Assembly: GCA_002077065.1 (NCBI GenBank)
Contig: NAJO01000012.1
Coordinates: 744,001 to 808,000, forward strand
Length of the DNA: 64,000 nt
Source of the DNA: Cryoendolithus antarcticus
Taxonomy: Eukaryota > Ascomycota > Dothideomycetes > Cladosporiales > Cladosporiaceae
Reading direction: 5' to 3'
A program made the translations under genes and the position numbers. Every line of letters starts with the position of its first letter. The first letter of the stretch is position 1. This document shows positions 54,575 to 64,000 of the stretch, piece by piece. The notes beneath the pieces are model-generated. The model worked only from the letters and a program-made list of their open reading frames with translations, was not told the DNA's origin and searched no databases.

Positions 54575-56524
54575 CTAATAGATCAACATATTCTTGCCCA
54601 CATCAGCCCCTTTACAGTTATCGCAGCCCTCGCAGGGCTTACCAGCTTGCTTCTCGGTATGCGCCTTCGCCTCCTTCAGGGCCAGCTTCGCAGCCTTCCT
54701 GCGCTCCTTGTCCGCCAGCACTTTATCCTCCTTCCGCTTCTGGTCCCACGCCTCGCCCTTGTCCTGACCACCACGAGTGTACACCGCCTTAGCGGAGAAT
54801 CCGCGTGCAGTGTCGGGCGAATGTACGGGATAGCGATTCGAGTTCATGCGGTGAAGCTTAGGAGTTCGCGGAGAGCTTGTAGCACTGCTGAGCGACGAGG
54901 CCGCAGAGGACTTTGTGACAGCCGATGAGCGCTGCAGGTGGGGTGGTCTCTGAGCGCTGCAAAGTTGACGTCCGTGTTGCGCTGCAACGCGGAACTCATC
55001 ACCAACGACGCCGTTCTCGAGATCGGTAAGATGTTTGACAGCGGCAGCGTTCGGCTTAGTGTCGAAATCCGGCATCTCGGCGTCAAGGTCTTTGTCGCTA
55101 CGGTACTTTTTAGACTCCTCGGCGGGTTCGCCCAGTGTCTGGTACCAAGGGTCTTCGCTCATGGTCTCGGCGAAGCTCCTGAAGCCTGGGTTGTACGCAG
55201 TGTATTTACTGAAGGTGGCGGTGTTGGCCGGTTGCTGCCATAGGGGAACAGGGGGTGTCCACCCAATGACACTGGTCGGGCGGGACCCTGGTACGGGCTT
55301 GCGAGCCACAACGGCACGCTGGTCTGATCCACCAGGGATCAGGCTGGAGGGGTGGGTAAGTCTCTCCTTGGGGTCCGTAGTGTCCATGGTGACTTTCGCT
55401 CTGATGCTGGCGACTCGCGTGATGTTTCCTTTGTCGTCTGAGACGTAGGCTGGGCTTACAGAAGAGTTTGCACGAGCGAGGTTTGTTGTTCTGTGGTGGG
55501 AAGGCTCAATATTGGGAGATACTTGAACAGCGACTGTTGACGGTGGCGATGAGCTGCATGTCGACGTTGAGTCAAAAAGCGATGAACTCGACCCTGTGCT
55601 CGTACCAGACGAGGAACTCGAGTGTATATGCTGGTTGCATTTGTTCGGGCGTGGTCGTTTCCGGTTGATGGCAAAATTTGACAAAGGTCTTTGAGCGACA
55701 GCCTCATCGCCAGTCTCGACTTGCTCGTCGCTATTATCGATGATCTGTCGCAGGACGTTTTCCCTTGACAAATGTTGGGTCGGGACTTTAATCTCAGGTC
55801 CAGCTGAGGCCTTCCGACGCTTCCCATACGTGATCGGCGTTGTATCCTCATCTGCTTCCATGAAAGTAGGCACTATTAAGAATGCCGGAGACGAGCACAA
55901 CACTTTAGGTGTGCTCGAGACTACTACACGGAGCATCTCCGTACCAGACGGAGTAGCTTGTTGCACTGGAAGCCATTGCGGAGCGCTTTTGTCTCCCTTT
56001 TGCAAGATTGAGCCGGAGTGTCTGCAGTCATGAATCTTTGAAGGTTCCGACAAGTGCTTAGATGACCTGTCGGAATTCGATCGCACAGCGGACTGCACTG
56101 GCGTCCCCTGCGCTTGCACAGACGTCAATCGAGCTTGCTGTGCTGCTTGTGAACGTGCCTGTCTCAGTTCGCTCTGTTCTTTGGCTTGTGTAGACGAGTG
56201 GATCACCGTGAAGTGCCGTCGTGGTGCCAGCTTAGGCTCGGATGCAGTCTTGCGTCCAGCGAAGATTCCAATGCACCCCTTCGGATCTTTATCGCCCTCT
56301 CCTTTTGTTACCGACTTGCGTCCGAAAGAGTTGAGGAGGTCCTTGAACTTGTTAGCGCGTACATAAGTCTCTGGATGGGGCTGCTGGAGGCTGAGATTGT
56401 CTGTAGCAGCTTTTGCATTCCACCACTTGATGCGGGCTGATACTTGAGTATCGCTGCTCGGCCGCATCCATACCTTCTCGTCGATCGAGAGCCTCGGCGT
56501 TGACAGAAAGCAAGGAAAAAGCAT
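54575..56524 (-). CDS. Hypothetical protein, 649 residues, largely disordered
   Basis: Single exon. The N-terminal third holds short conserved-looking pieces (ARIKWWNAKAATDNLSLQQP, NKFKDLLNSFGRKS). The middle is Ser/Thr/Pro-rich with basic patches (KRPRPNKCNQH). The C-terminus has a charged helix (KVLADKERRKAAKLALKEAK) followed by a cysteine cluster, CEGCDNC, and a KNMLIY end. The CxxCxxC cluster could bind metal. I could not assign a family. Confidence 0.6.
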   Translation of the reverse strand: MLFPCFLSTPRLSIDEKVWMRPSSDTQVSARIKWWNAKAATDNLSLQQPHPETYVRANKFKDLLNSFGRKSVTKGEGDKDPKGCIGIFAGRKTASEPKLAPRRHFTVIHSSTQAKEQSELRQARSQAAQQARLTSVQAQGTPVQSAVRSNSDRSSKHLSEPSKIHDCRHSGSILQKGDKSAPQWLPVQQATPSGTEMLRVVVSSTPKVLCSSPAFLIVPTFMEADEDTTPITYGKRRKASAGPEIKVPTQHLSRENVLRQIIDNSDEQVETGDEAVAQRPLSNFAINRKRPRPNKCNQHIHSSSSSGTSTGSSSSLFDSTSTCSSSPPSTVAVQVSPNIEPSHHRTTNLARANSSVSPAYVSDDKGNITRVASIRAKVTMDTTDPKERLTHPSSLIPGGSDQRAVVARKPVPGSRPTSVIGWTPPVPLWQQPANTATFSKYTAYNPGFRSFAETMSEDPWYQTLGEPAEESKKYRSDKDLDAEMPDFDTKPNAAAVKHLTDLENGVVGDEFRVAAQHGRQLCSAQRPPHLQRSSAVTKSSAASSLSSATSSPRTPKLHRMNSNRYPVHSPDTARGFSAKAVYTRGGQDKGEAWDQKRKEDKVLADKERRKAAKLALKEAKAHTEKQAGKPCEGCDNCKGADVGKNMLIY

Positions 56525-57508
56525 ACTTGGTGATGGAAAATTGAGAGGGAAGATAGAAAAGAGGCACCAGGCCTATGTGACTGTACCTTGACTTTGCTGT
56601 ACCTGCAGGAGGCGAAGTGGTGAGACGTACAGAAGAGGTCGCAAGGTCGCGGAAAGAGTACTGGGTCAGGACTTGGGGGATCATCTGCTTCTTCGAGACG
56701 TGAGATGTGATGTGGTCAGACCGTCTTCGAGCCGAGACATCGTACCAGTCCTGTCGTCAATCGAGACTCGATCTGTCATGTCTTACCTACCTGTGCTGGC
56801 CGAGACATAATGAGCGTCGTGTTTGCGCAACGCGCGCGACTCCATATTGTCTCAGTTTCCAACCGTGAACGCCCACTGACTGCCTCATCTTACCGCCTGC
56901 GTAGCGCCTTTATCTCTCCCGCGCGCCAGTGCTTGACTTGGCAGGCCGTGCTGACGAAATAGCGGTGACAAGGATAGCTCGTTGTGTTGATGTGGTCAGG
57001 CGAACGCGGCAAGCAAAGGCAGCGGATGTAGCAGCGCTCTCACTTTTGATGCCACAGCGACACTTCTTGTCGTTACAGCGCGTCCCTGTAAGCAGACTTC
57101 TTCCAGCGACCTATGATTTGCTCAGTGCATACAAAAAATGCTGCGTAACAACAAATCGCAGTCGGCTCCTGACGTGAGGATGCCATATACAGCGAATTCA
57201 CACAGCAAGTCGTAGCGAAGCCGGAGGCCAGTTTCCTAGCGCACCTGCAAGCGAGCCAGTCGATCAAGCAACGGCAAGTTGTAGGCAAGATGTAGCGGGT
57301 GAGGAAGGAGCGCGATGCCGTACGCGCGTGGTTGGGAAGGTACGACCGAGCCCTTAGGTAGCCGCTCAGACTTCATGTGCAGCAACATGGTCTTGGCACC
57401 TTGCAAGTCACGAGTGCAGGATCCTCTGCACGACACTCTTGAGCAAATCCCGAGATGGGGAGTATCGCATTCAGGGGTTGAAGGGAAGCCTGGTGCACTG
57501 ACGACTTC
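56525..57508. other. Intergenic, no gene recognised
   Basis: About 1 kb containing the promoter of the 54.6-56.5 kb gene (right of its start) and the 3' flank of the next minus-strand gene. Confidence 0.5.
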
Positions 57509-58492
57509 TCATCCCTTCTCCGTCCCTGTAATCCTCAGCACCCTCCCCACAGCCTTCACTCCATCTCGCAACCCCAACCCAGTCGCACCGCCCTTCTTCC
57601 TGCCAATGCTCTTCTCAATCACCCCCGGTTTAGGTGGCCACTCGCCATCATCTTTCCAGCCCCTCACAGCAGCCTCGGTCATGACCTTGAGATTCACAGG
57701 TACCGAGGGAGTGCGAGACTGCTGTATGATCTTGCTGTAGATTTCTGGGTAGACCGCAGGTGAGAGGCGACATCGCACCGGGTGATTTGGGAGGATGAGA
57801 GGCATGACAGGGACGAGTGTTGTAGTGGCTTCTTTCGTCCTGACCAGGATGAGCCGCTCGATGGGCAGTGGCGAAGTGCCGCCTGTGGACGATGAATGAG
57901 GAGGACTAGAGGAAGTCGAAGACCGTGGTGTCGACTCTGCAGATCCTGATGTAGACTCCATATCAGGACCTTCCTCCTGCGGCTCCCGCGAACCTTCGCG
58001 CGAGATGACAGCACCACACCACGCATCCCTTCTAGCGATCCAGTGCTCCAGCCCGTTGTTCCAGGTCATTTCTGTCTGCAGCACTTCATCCCTTCGCCTC
58101 CTCTTCACGGCTTTTCGAGCCGCCATCTCAGTGCCAACACTGTCCGGTCCCTCGAATTTGAAGATCTGCTTTCTGCTTCCTTTGCTGCTCTTAGAACCCA
58201 TAGAACCCACACTCGCCACCTCATCCTCCTTCTCGTCGGACGAGTAGTCCCGCTCTCGCCATTGCAATGCCTCCGCGCTCACGGGATCTCTCCTGCCATT
58301 GCTGCTCGCATGGAGGCGAAATCCTCCTACCGTCGTAGATATAGCATCGCTTCCGGACGATCGATACGCAGGCAAAGTCGGATACTCCCAATCCACCCTA
58401 ACTTTCTCCTTAATCAACCGTCTCGCATCCCGAATCGCCTCCTGCTGCTCAGCACTCCTCGAATGGTGCGCTAATCCCAGGTGTAGCGTCAT
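57509..58492 (-). CDS. Protein with a Gag1-like clamp (DUF4050-type) domain, tentative
   Basis: 327 residues from the ATG at 58492 (MTLHLGLAHHSRSAEQQEAI). An in-frame ATG at 58606 would add 38 residues with no clear features. The segment TEMTWNNGLEHWIARRDAWC with GA following (about residues 155-177) resembles the clamp signature that gives the family its name, and the C-terminal LSPAVYPEIYSKIIQQSRTP, VPVNLKVMTEAAVRGWKDDG fits the same fold. Between them is a Ser/Thr/Pro-rich linker. In yeasts, relatives are linked to nutrient signalling; no role is assigned here. Recognition is from memory of the family and needs a profile search. Confidence 0.6.
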   Translation of the reverse strand: MTLHLGLAHHSRSAEQQEAIRDARRLIKEKVRVDWEYPTLPAYRSSGSDAISTTVGGFRLHASSNGRRDPVSAEALQWRERDYSSDEKEDEVASVGSMGSKSSKGSRKQIFKFEGPDSVGTEMAARKAVKRRRRDEVLQTEMTWNNGLEHWIARRDAWCGAVISREGSREPQEEGPDMESTSGSAESTPRSSTSSSPPHSSSTGGTSPLPIERLILVRTKEATTTLVPVMPLILPNHPVRCRLSPAVYPEIYSKIIQQSRTPSVPVNLKVMTEAAVRGWKDDGEWPPKPGVIEKSIGRKKGGATGLGLRDGVKAVGRVLRITGTEKG

Positions 58493-59709
58493 GATGCCGA
58501 TGCCCTTTTGCAATTCCCATGCCCTGGTAATGCGAATCCGAAATCCCGTGCAATGCTGGTTGTTTTCATGCGCCGTACTCTCCCGAACACATGAGGGATT
58601 TCTCAATGGTCAATGCAAGCAATATGTGTTCAATGAAAGTAGTAGAGTATTGCAGTCAATGCGTGCGTCCTGTTCTTTGGAGTCAATACGTCACGCGCGC
58701 ATCGCCCAGTGATCGCCAACATGCAGTTCCTCCGAGGAGCTGGCGCATTCTGCCCTTGTCTGTCGCAAAAGCTTGATGATCGTGGTAGTGCGGGGTGGCT
58801 AGCGTGATCAAGAATTGATGAGGGCTGAGATCGGGTCCAAGGGTCGCCATGTGCCGAAGTCGGCTGCTGTGCCGCCCAGCTTGTTATCGTGAATGATGGT
58901 GTCTTGAATATGCATGTGGCATCATATGTCTTTGATCGTGGAGTTGTGAGATATGAGCAAGTGACTTGCGAGACACGGGGGAGCACGAGCAAGGACAAGA
59001 GGAGGAAGCGGACTGGAGCGGCCTAGCAAGGCACATGGTAAGGCGGAAAGACTCGACAGATACCTACATCCTCTATGCACACCCACGACACGATCAGTGC
59101 CGTGTCCTCCGCTTGACATCTGTCACCAACGACCAACGACTCCGGCGGCCTTGGCTATGCACAGCAAACACTGGGAGCCTGATCCGCCATAGCAGTACCG
59201 CGACAGGCAATACTATATTCCACCAAGACAGCGGCATTGCGCGATGGTAAAACTGCAGCGCCCAGAACACAGCACGCCACGAAGAATTGAGATCCAATCG
59301 GGCCAGCAAGCCAGCAGGTCAAGACGTTATGACACAAGGACAAGCAAGAGTTGGTAATACCAAGTTGCATTCTGGATTTTCTATCGCCTATCAAAACAAC
59401 CCCATCCTCCGCTCAGCAAGGGAGCTATCCTGCTGACCTGCCGATAGCAATGATCGGAGCCGCCGAGCAAGAGCTAGCAGCCAGCCACGCCGACAGGAGC
59501 CTCGGATCACCCGCCAATCTTGTCGTCCACGTCGTAGGGTATCGTACAATTACACTATCTGCCAAGCAATAGTTGGACTCGCCAATCTCGCATATTTGTG
59601 CTCGCTTTGGGGGCCGGCCACGTCAGCAGCCTCGCCATCAAGGTCATGGCAAGACAAGCAGCAAGTATTCGCAGCAGCCATCAGTCACCACCTCCACAAA
59701 GCCGCGCCT
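58493..59709. other. Intergenic, no gene recognised
   Basis: About 1.2 kb with short frames only. Confidence 0.5.
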
Positions 59710-62458
59710 CTACTCCTCCTCACTCTCATCGCTCGGCTCATCTCCCGAAGTCTCACCACCCTGCGCCTGGTTGCCATAGCTCGCTGGACTCTGGCTCTCA
59801 CTGCCAATCGGCTGATTGAAAGCATTCAGCTTGTCCTTCAACTGGTCGATACTGGCCTGCTGCTCGCGCTTCCCCATAGGCTTATGCTTCTTACGCTTGT
59901 TGCCACTCGATCCGCCAACACCACCACGGCCGACACGCTCAGAAGGCTCAAAGTCATCGTCATCAACAGCCGCGATGTCATCAGGCGAGGACATGCGAGT
60001 GGTCGTGCGGCGACCGAAGATAGAGCGCACATGCTTGAGCAGCAAACGCTGGACATCATCAGGAAGATCATCGATCTCGAGCTCCATCTCGGCACCCATA
60101 TTGGCGTACTTCTTACAATTCGTCGTAATGATGCCGGTTAGCGTCTCGATCTGGCCCTCATTCATTTGCTCGACAGCGCTGGAGATCTCCTGCTTCTCCT
60201 CGTACGTCACGGGCTTCAGCTTCTTGGGCTTAGCCTTGGGCGCATTGCTGGACTTCGCTGGAGCTGGCTTGAAAGCAGGGACTGGAGGCTTCTTCTTGTG
60301 GCTCTTGGCGGCACCCGACTTGGACTTCGCCGCTTTGGCACCCTTCTTCTCGACCATCAGGCCAAGCTGGTTCTGGAGTGTCGCGAGTTGCTTAGAAAGC
60401 GCGGCAATGGTCTTCGCGTCACCATCATCAGGCGCATCGTCCTCGTCCTCCTCATCTTCCTCCTCGTCTTCGTCGGCGTCGCTATCGCCGCCGCCGCCGG
60501 AGCCACTAGATCCGGAGGGTTTGGGCTTGTTGTTACGCTCCCACTTGTCCTTCTGCAGCCAGAGAGCCTCGAACACCCTCCTAAATTCGATGCCGATGTC
60601 CCGGACTGGATTGCCAACTGGGTTGAACTTGAGGCAGTTCTCGATCATGAGGTCAAAGTCGTTCTTGAACTCGCGCGCCTTGCTGTACTGGCCTTGCTTG
60701 AGCTTCTGGCCCATCGTCGCCAAGTCCATGGGATCCTTGACTATCTGGCGATAGTGTGGGATGTTCAGAGCTACAGGGTCGACTGGCGCAAGGAAGATGT
60801 GATTATTGGGGCTCTTCACGGGGTTGCGCAATTCCTCCAGCACAAACTCGCAGAACTTCAGCTCGAGCATGTGCTCCTTGCGCCTTGGCTTCGCATACGT
60901 GAGCTCACGGTTGGGAGGCGGCTTGATCGCACGGGCGGGCCGCTTCGTCTGGGAGTCTCGGCGTATCTGAGGCGTGCCATCGGACTGCAATGCGAACGAC
61001 TCAGATCTGGAGACTGGCGGCGCAGGCGGAGGTGGCGGCGGACGAGTCTCTCGACGAGGTGGAGCTGCTTTCGGAACTGGCGATTGCTTCTTGGCCTGTT
61101 TTGGCAAACTCGACAGGTTCGCTGGGGGTACTGACCCCATGAAGCGATCGAAATACGCCAGCATGTTCTTGGCTGCCACTGTCACGGCATGTGTCTCGCC
61201 GTTGAACGTGCGGCAGTTGTCCACGATGAGATGGAAGTCGTCCGCAAAGGCTTGGACTGAGGGATACTCGCCATTCTTGAGCTTGGTCTCGAGCGTGCCC
61301 AAATCCATGGGGTGCTTGATAATGTCGTGGTAAGTGGGAATGTTCAATTTCACTGGGTCGACAGGTTCGAGAAAGAACATCGCGTGCTTCGTTTTCTTGT
61401 TGTTCTTCAGCTTGTCAATCAAGAAATTCTTCTGCGGTAGCGTTACGGGCGCAGTGCTGTACTTTGCAGTACTAGGCGTGGCGGGCTCTGCAGGCGCTGG
61501 CACAGCCGTCTCGGTGCTGGGAATCTCTGGCTGCGGAGATGCTAGCGGCGCATCCTCCATGGTTGTATCGACTGCCTCTACTGAGGCTGCGGGCTCGATT
61601 GGATGCTCTGGAACATGAGGCTTCTCATCGGTGGAGTCGTCGAGCTTTGCGCGCTTCGCAGCCGGCTCAGCATCCTCCTCGAACTCATCGCGATTGCGCA
61701 CAAGGCTGGAGGAGACTGTCCTCTGCGCGACGGAATCTACTGGAGTAATGTCTGGCTTGGCATCTGCATCTGAAGTCGCCTCCACCGCATCTGCTGATCC
61801 ATTCAGCGACTCTGCTGACAGCGGCACCTTAGAATCGAGCGACTCTGGCGCATCAAGCAGTGAGTCAGGAAGCGCAGGCTCTGCTATCGATGCGGGCGGT
61901 GCGGCGGCGACTTCATCAACGCTAGCATCTGCCTGGTTATGAACGACGTCGTCTACCTCTGCAACAACGTCTCCCATCGGTGCGATCGGATCTGGGGTAG
62001 CGTAGTCGAGGCTGGGCGCATTCGCTGGAACGAATTCTGCGACAGGAGCGATGCCGGTACTGTGGTCCACTGGCAGCATAGACTCTACCACTGGCACATC
62101 TGGAAGCGAAGCGGGCACCTTGAGGTTCAAGGTCGCCTCTTTCGTATGTGATATTGACCCGTTCTGCACGAACGCGTCTTGATTAGGCGGGGTAATTTGT
62201 TGATGCATGGTGTCGTGTGAGCTGCGACAAGTATCAGTACGTGTGGTGAGTAAGCTTCGGTGATCATGTGATCAGTATGCGGAGCGAAAGGAAGATGAAA
62301 GAGTGAATGAGGCAAAGCGCTAAATACGCGATTAGGCTTCTGCGCAGTGAGTGGATGACTTACCCGTTGGTCTGGGGTACCTCTGTCTGTGGCGACGGTA
62401 AAGCATCAGCGCCATCAAGCTGAGGCACAACTGCGCCTTGCGCAAGATCTGAAGCCAT
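59710..62458 (-). CDS. BET-family double bromodomain protein (BDF1-like)
   Basis: Exon 1 is 62364-62458 (MASDLAQGAVVPQLDGADAL) and exon 2 is 59710-62221, joined over a 142-nt GTAAGT/CAG intron, 868 residues. Bromodomain 1 (about 292-391) has MFFLEPVDPVKLNIPTYHDI and NCRTFNG; bromodomain 2 (about 481-586) has IFLAPVDPVALNIPHYRQIV and NCLKFNP. Both keep the acetyl-lysine-binding Asn (372 and 565). An acidic stretch (about 610-635) and Lys-rich sequence precede the NET domain (about 702-768, VTYEEKQEISSAVEQMNEGQ). The tail is Ser/Glu-rich. BET proteins bind acetylated histone H4 and help load TFIID-type machinery. An N-terminal shorter form starting at 62208 is possible. Confidence 0.95.
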
Positions 62459-63594
62459 GGTTGCAGGTCAAGCAAGTGAATGATGACCAACGCACGTGAC
62501 TTTACTGATGTACAGCGGTAAATTCCGCCCTGGAGACGCGCAGCAGCGAGTCGCGTGTTGATGTTTGCGCGCGAGTCGCACAAACAAATTGAACCGACCC
62601 GATGTGTGATGGATGTGATGCGGCGCGTAGATATGCAGATGGTTGCACGTGTAAAGGTGGTGATGTAGGGTGAATTTGGTTGGATGGGGTGGTTGCGGGA
62701 GGGTCAAAAAAGAGGTCGATGCGTAAGCGCGAAGTCGGTGGGTGGTGTGTGGCTCGGCGATCGAACAGAAGTTCAGGTTCGGCTTTGGAGGGAAATGTTC
62801 TTATCGATGCGAAGCGCGCTAGTCAACTTTCGTGCCGAGCCGCCGACCACACGTGACTCTTTTGAAGAATAGGCTGCAGTGAAGTAGATGACAGCCTGGT
62901 GATGAAGGTGATGGGATTTGTAAGAGGCTGTGCGTGTAGTTATGCCGGCACTGTAGCTGTGAAGTCGAGGTGGGTAGGGGGCAAGTGGTGCTGAGAGTGA
63001 ATGCAAGAAGGCGGAGGTGGTCCCGACTCGGCGGGTGAAGCTAGCGAGTCGAGATAGCCCGCCGCCGTGCCGGAGTTTATGCATGCCGTGGATTTATTGT
63101 TGTTCGAGCTTTCTCGAAATGCCACTTACTTGATCGCAGCTGCCTTAACAGCCACGTGGTGTCTGATGGAGCGGTTGATCTGTATTGTATCTAATAGCCT
63201 CAATTGCACTCCGAGGCTCACTGCAGCCCGGCCCAAGGCCCAAGACTCTTAGGCAATCGGTGATCGATCATGCATGAATGCCTCAGGAGCCAGAGTAGTC
63301 CAGTACGAATTAGAGGCACTCTACTACCGCTGTCAATCTCGAATCTACGGAGCCAACATCGACAGGTAATGTCTCGTGATTTTGACAGGTCTGCCTTGTT
63401 CTGCGCGAAACATAATACTCACTCCCCATAGTGTGTCTTGAAGCTGACTTAGCCGGCCAAGAGTTCGAGCGCTAATCCCGTTCAAGCCCAGTGGATCCTG
63501 ACAAAATTCGTCGCCAATGAGAAAGTCAAAGAGTTCGGACGACATCCAGCGTACTCGCTTCCTACTGCATCTCAATAGCAGTAATGTACTCACC
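62459..63594. other. Intergenic, divergent promoter region
   Basis: About 1.1 kb between the starts of the BET gene and the right-edge gene. No gene recognised in it. Confidence 0.5.
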
Positions 63595-64000
63595 ATGAGC
63601 GCCGCCAAGCGGACTCATAGTCGCCGGCAACTCGACGCCCGGCCAGCCCCTCAGACGAGCGACGCAGCTGCACCTCCATCCTCGAAACGTCTTAAAAGCT
63701 CTCACGTGCCGACTCCGAAGAGTGACGGTCTCAAGTTCTTGGTGGACGATGAAGCTCGACAGGGACGGAAGCTGGAGGCGAAGCTGACGAATGGGGTGCT
63801 GGACAAGCGGAGTGCCAGAGTGGATGAAAGCACTGCTGTAGTCGCTCCTGCCGAGGTAGCGGAGGCGGTCAACGGGCACCGGGAGGTGATCGACATCTCC
63901 AGTGCAGAGGAGGAAAGCAGCGATGAGGAGAATGAAGATGTCGTGGACGAGCAGGGATCAGTGGCTTTGCTCAATGGGCATGCAAGTTTGGAGCAGATGA
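63595..64000 (+). CDS. N-terminus of an acidic, probably nucleolar protein (possibly UTP5-like), cut by window edge
   Basis: From the ATG at 63595 the frame is open to the last base (135 codons). It has a basic start (MSAAKRTHSRRQLDARP), KRLKSSH that could be a nuclear signal, and an acidic Ser/Glu/Asp stretch (SSAEEESSDEENEDVVDEQG). This pattern resembles the N-terminus of fungal small-subunit processome proteins such as Utp5, but no domain is in view. Another ATG lies 12 bases upstream out of frame. Confidence 0.5.
   Translation, partial: MSAAKRTHSRRQLDARPAPQTSDAAAPPSSKRLKSSHVPTPKSDGLKFLVDDEARQGRKLEAKLTNGVLDKRSARVDESTAVVAPAEVAEAVNGHREVIDISSAEEESSDEENEDVVDEQGSVALLNGHASLEQM

Noticed and set aside
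59816..61134. Two long plus-strand frames of over 300 codons
   Set aside because: Antisense to the BET protein; Ser- and Leu-rich reflections of its acidic and Lys-rich codons.

Overview
The window is nuclear DNA of a filamentous ascomycete (Pezizomycotina). The evidence is gene content (PRM1, RXT3, CLN3/BTN1, SEC6, RPB3, a fungal BET protein, GH43) and short GT-AG introns, mostly 49-76 nt. A Dothideomycete is my best guess, but that rests on remembered family resemblance and was not tested. Genes lie on both strands with no operons. Several pairs are divergent and share a short promoter (uL30m/SEC6, mL61/bL28m, BTN1/RXT3, BRD8-like/RPB3).

Layout. 1-2.6 kb: a copper-exporting P1B ATPase cut by the left edge. 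4.0-6.0 kb: a decayed MFS permease. 7.2-8.2 kb: a GET2-like ER receptor. 9.1-10.8 kb: a secreted multicopper oxidase with a one-base frameshift. 11.2-12.2 kb: an AKAP7/2H phosphoesterase-like protein, then a small three-exon unknown. 13.2-22.4 kb: a housekeeping block of BRD8-like bromodomain protein, RPB3, uL30m, SEC6 and ATP synthase OSCP. 23.3-27.8 kb: a large pseudogene with at least four frameshifts and four in-frame stops. 28.2-32.5 kb: unknown proteins and two mitochondrial ribosomal proteins. 32.8-34.2 kb: an RBR ubiquitin-ligase gene that looks damaged. 35.6-39.1 kb: an ER membrane protein, a frameshifted coiled-coil gene and battenin. 39.6-43.1 kb: RXT3. 43.4-47.0 kb: a GH43 beta-xylosidase and an APC amino-acid permease. 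49.2-51.5 kb: PRM1. 53.6-58.5 kb: three poorly known proteins. 59.7-62.5 kb: a BET double-bromodomain protein. 63.6 kb to the end: the start of an acidic, possibly nucleolar, protein.

Functional themes are chromatin and transcription (BRD8-like, RPB3, RXT3, BET), mitochondria (OSCP, uL30m, mL61, bL28m), the secretory pathway (GET2, SEC6, PRM1, the ER protein) and nutrient or metal handling (Cu-ATPase, multicopper oxidase, MFS, APC, GH43).

The most unusual property is the number of broken genes among intact housekeeping genes. Two are clearly pseudogenes, and three more carry single or paired lesions. I saw no CRISPR array, no intact transposon, no rRNA and no tRNA that I could support.
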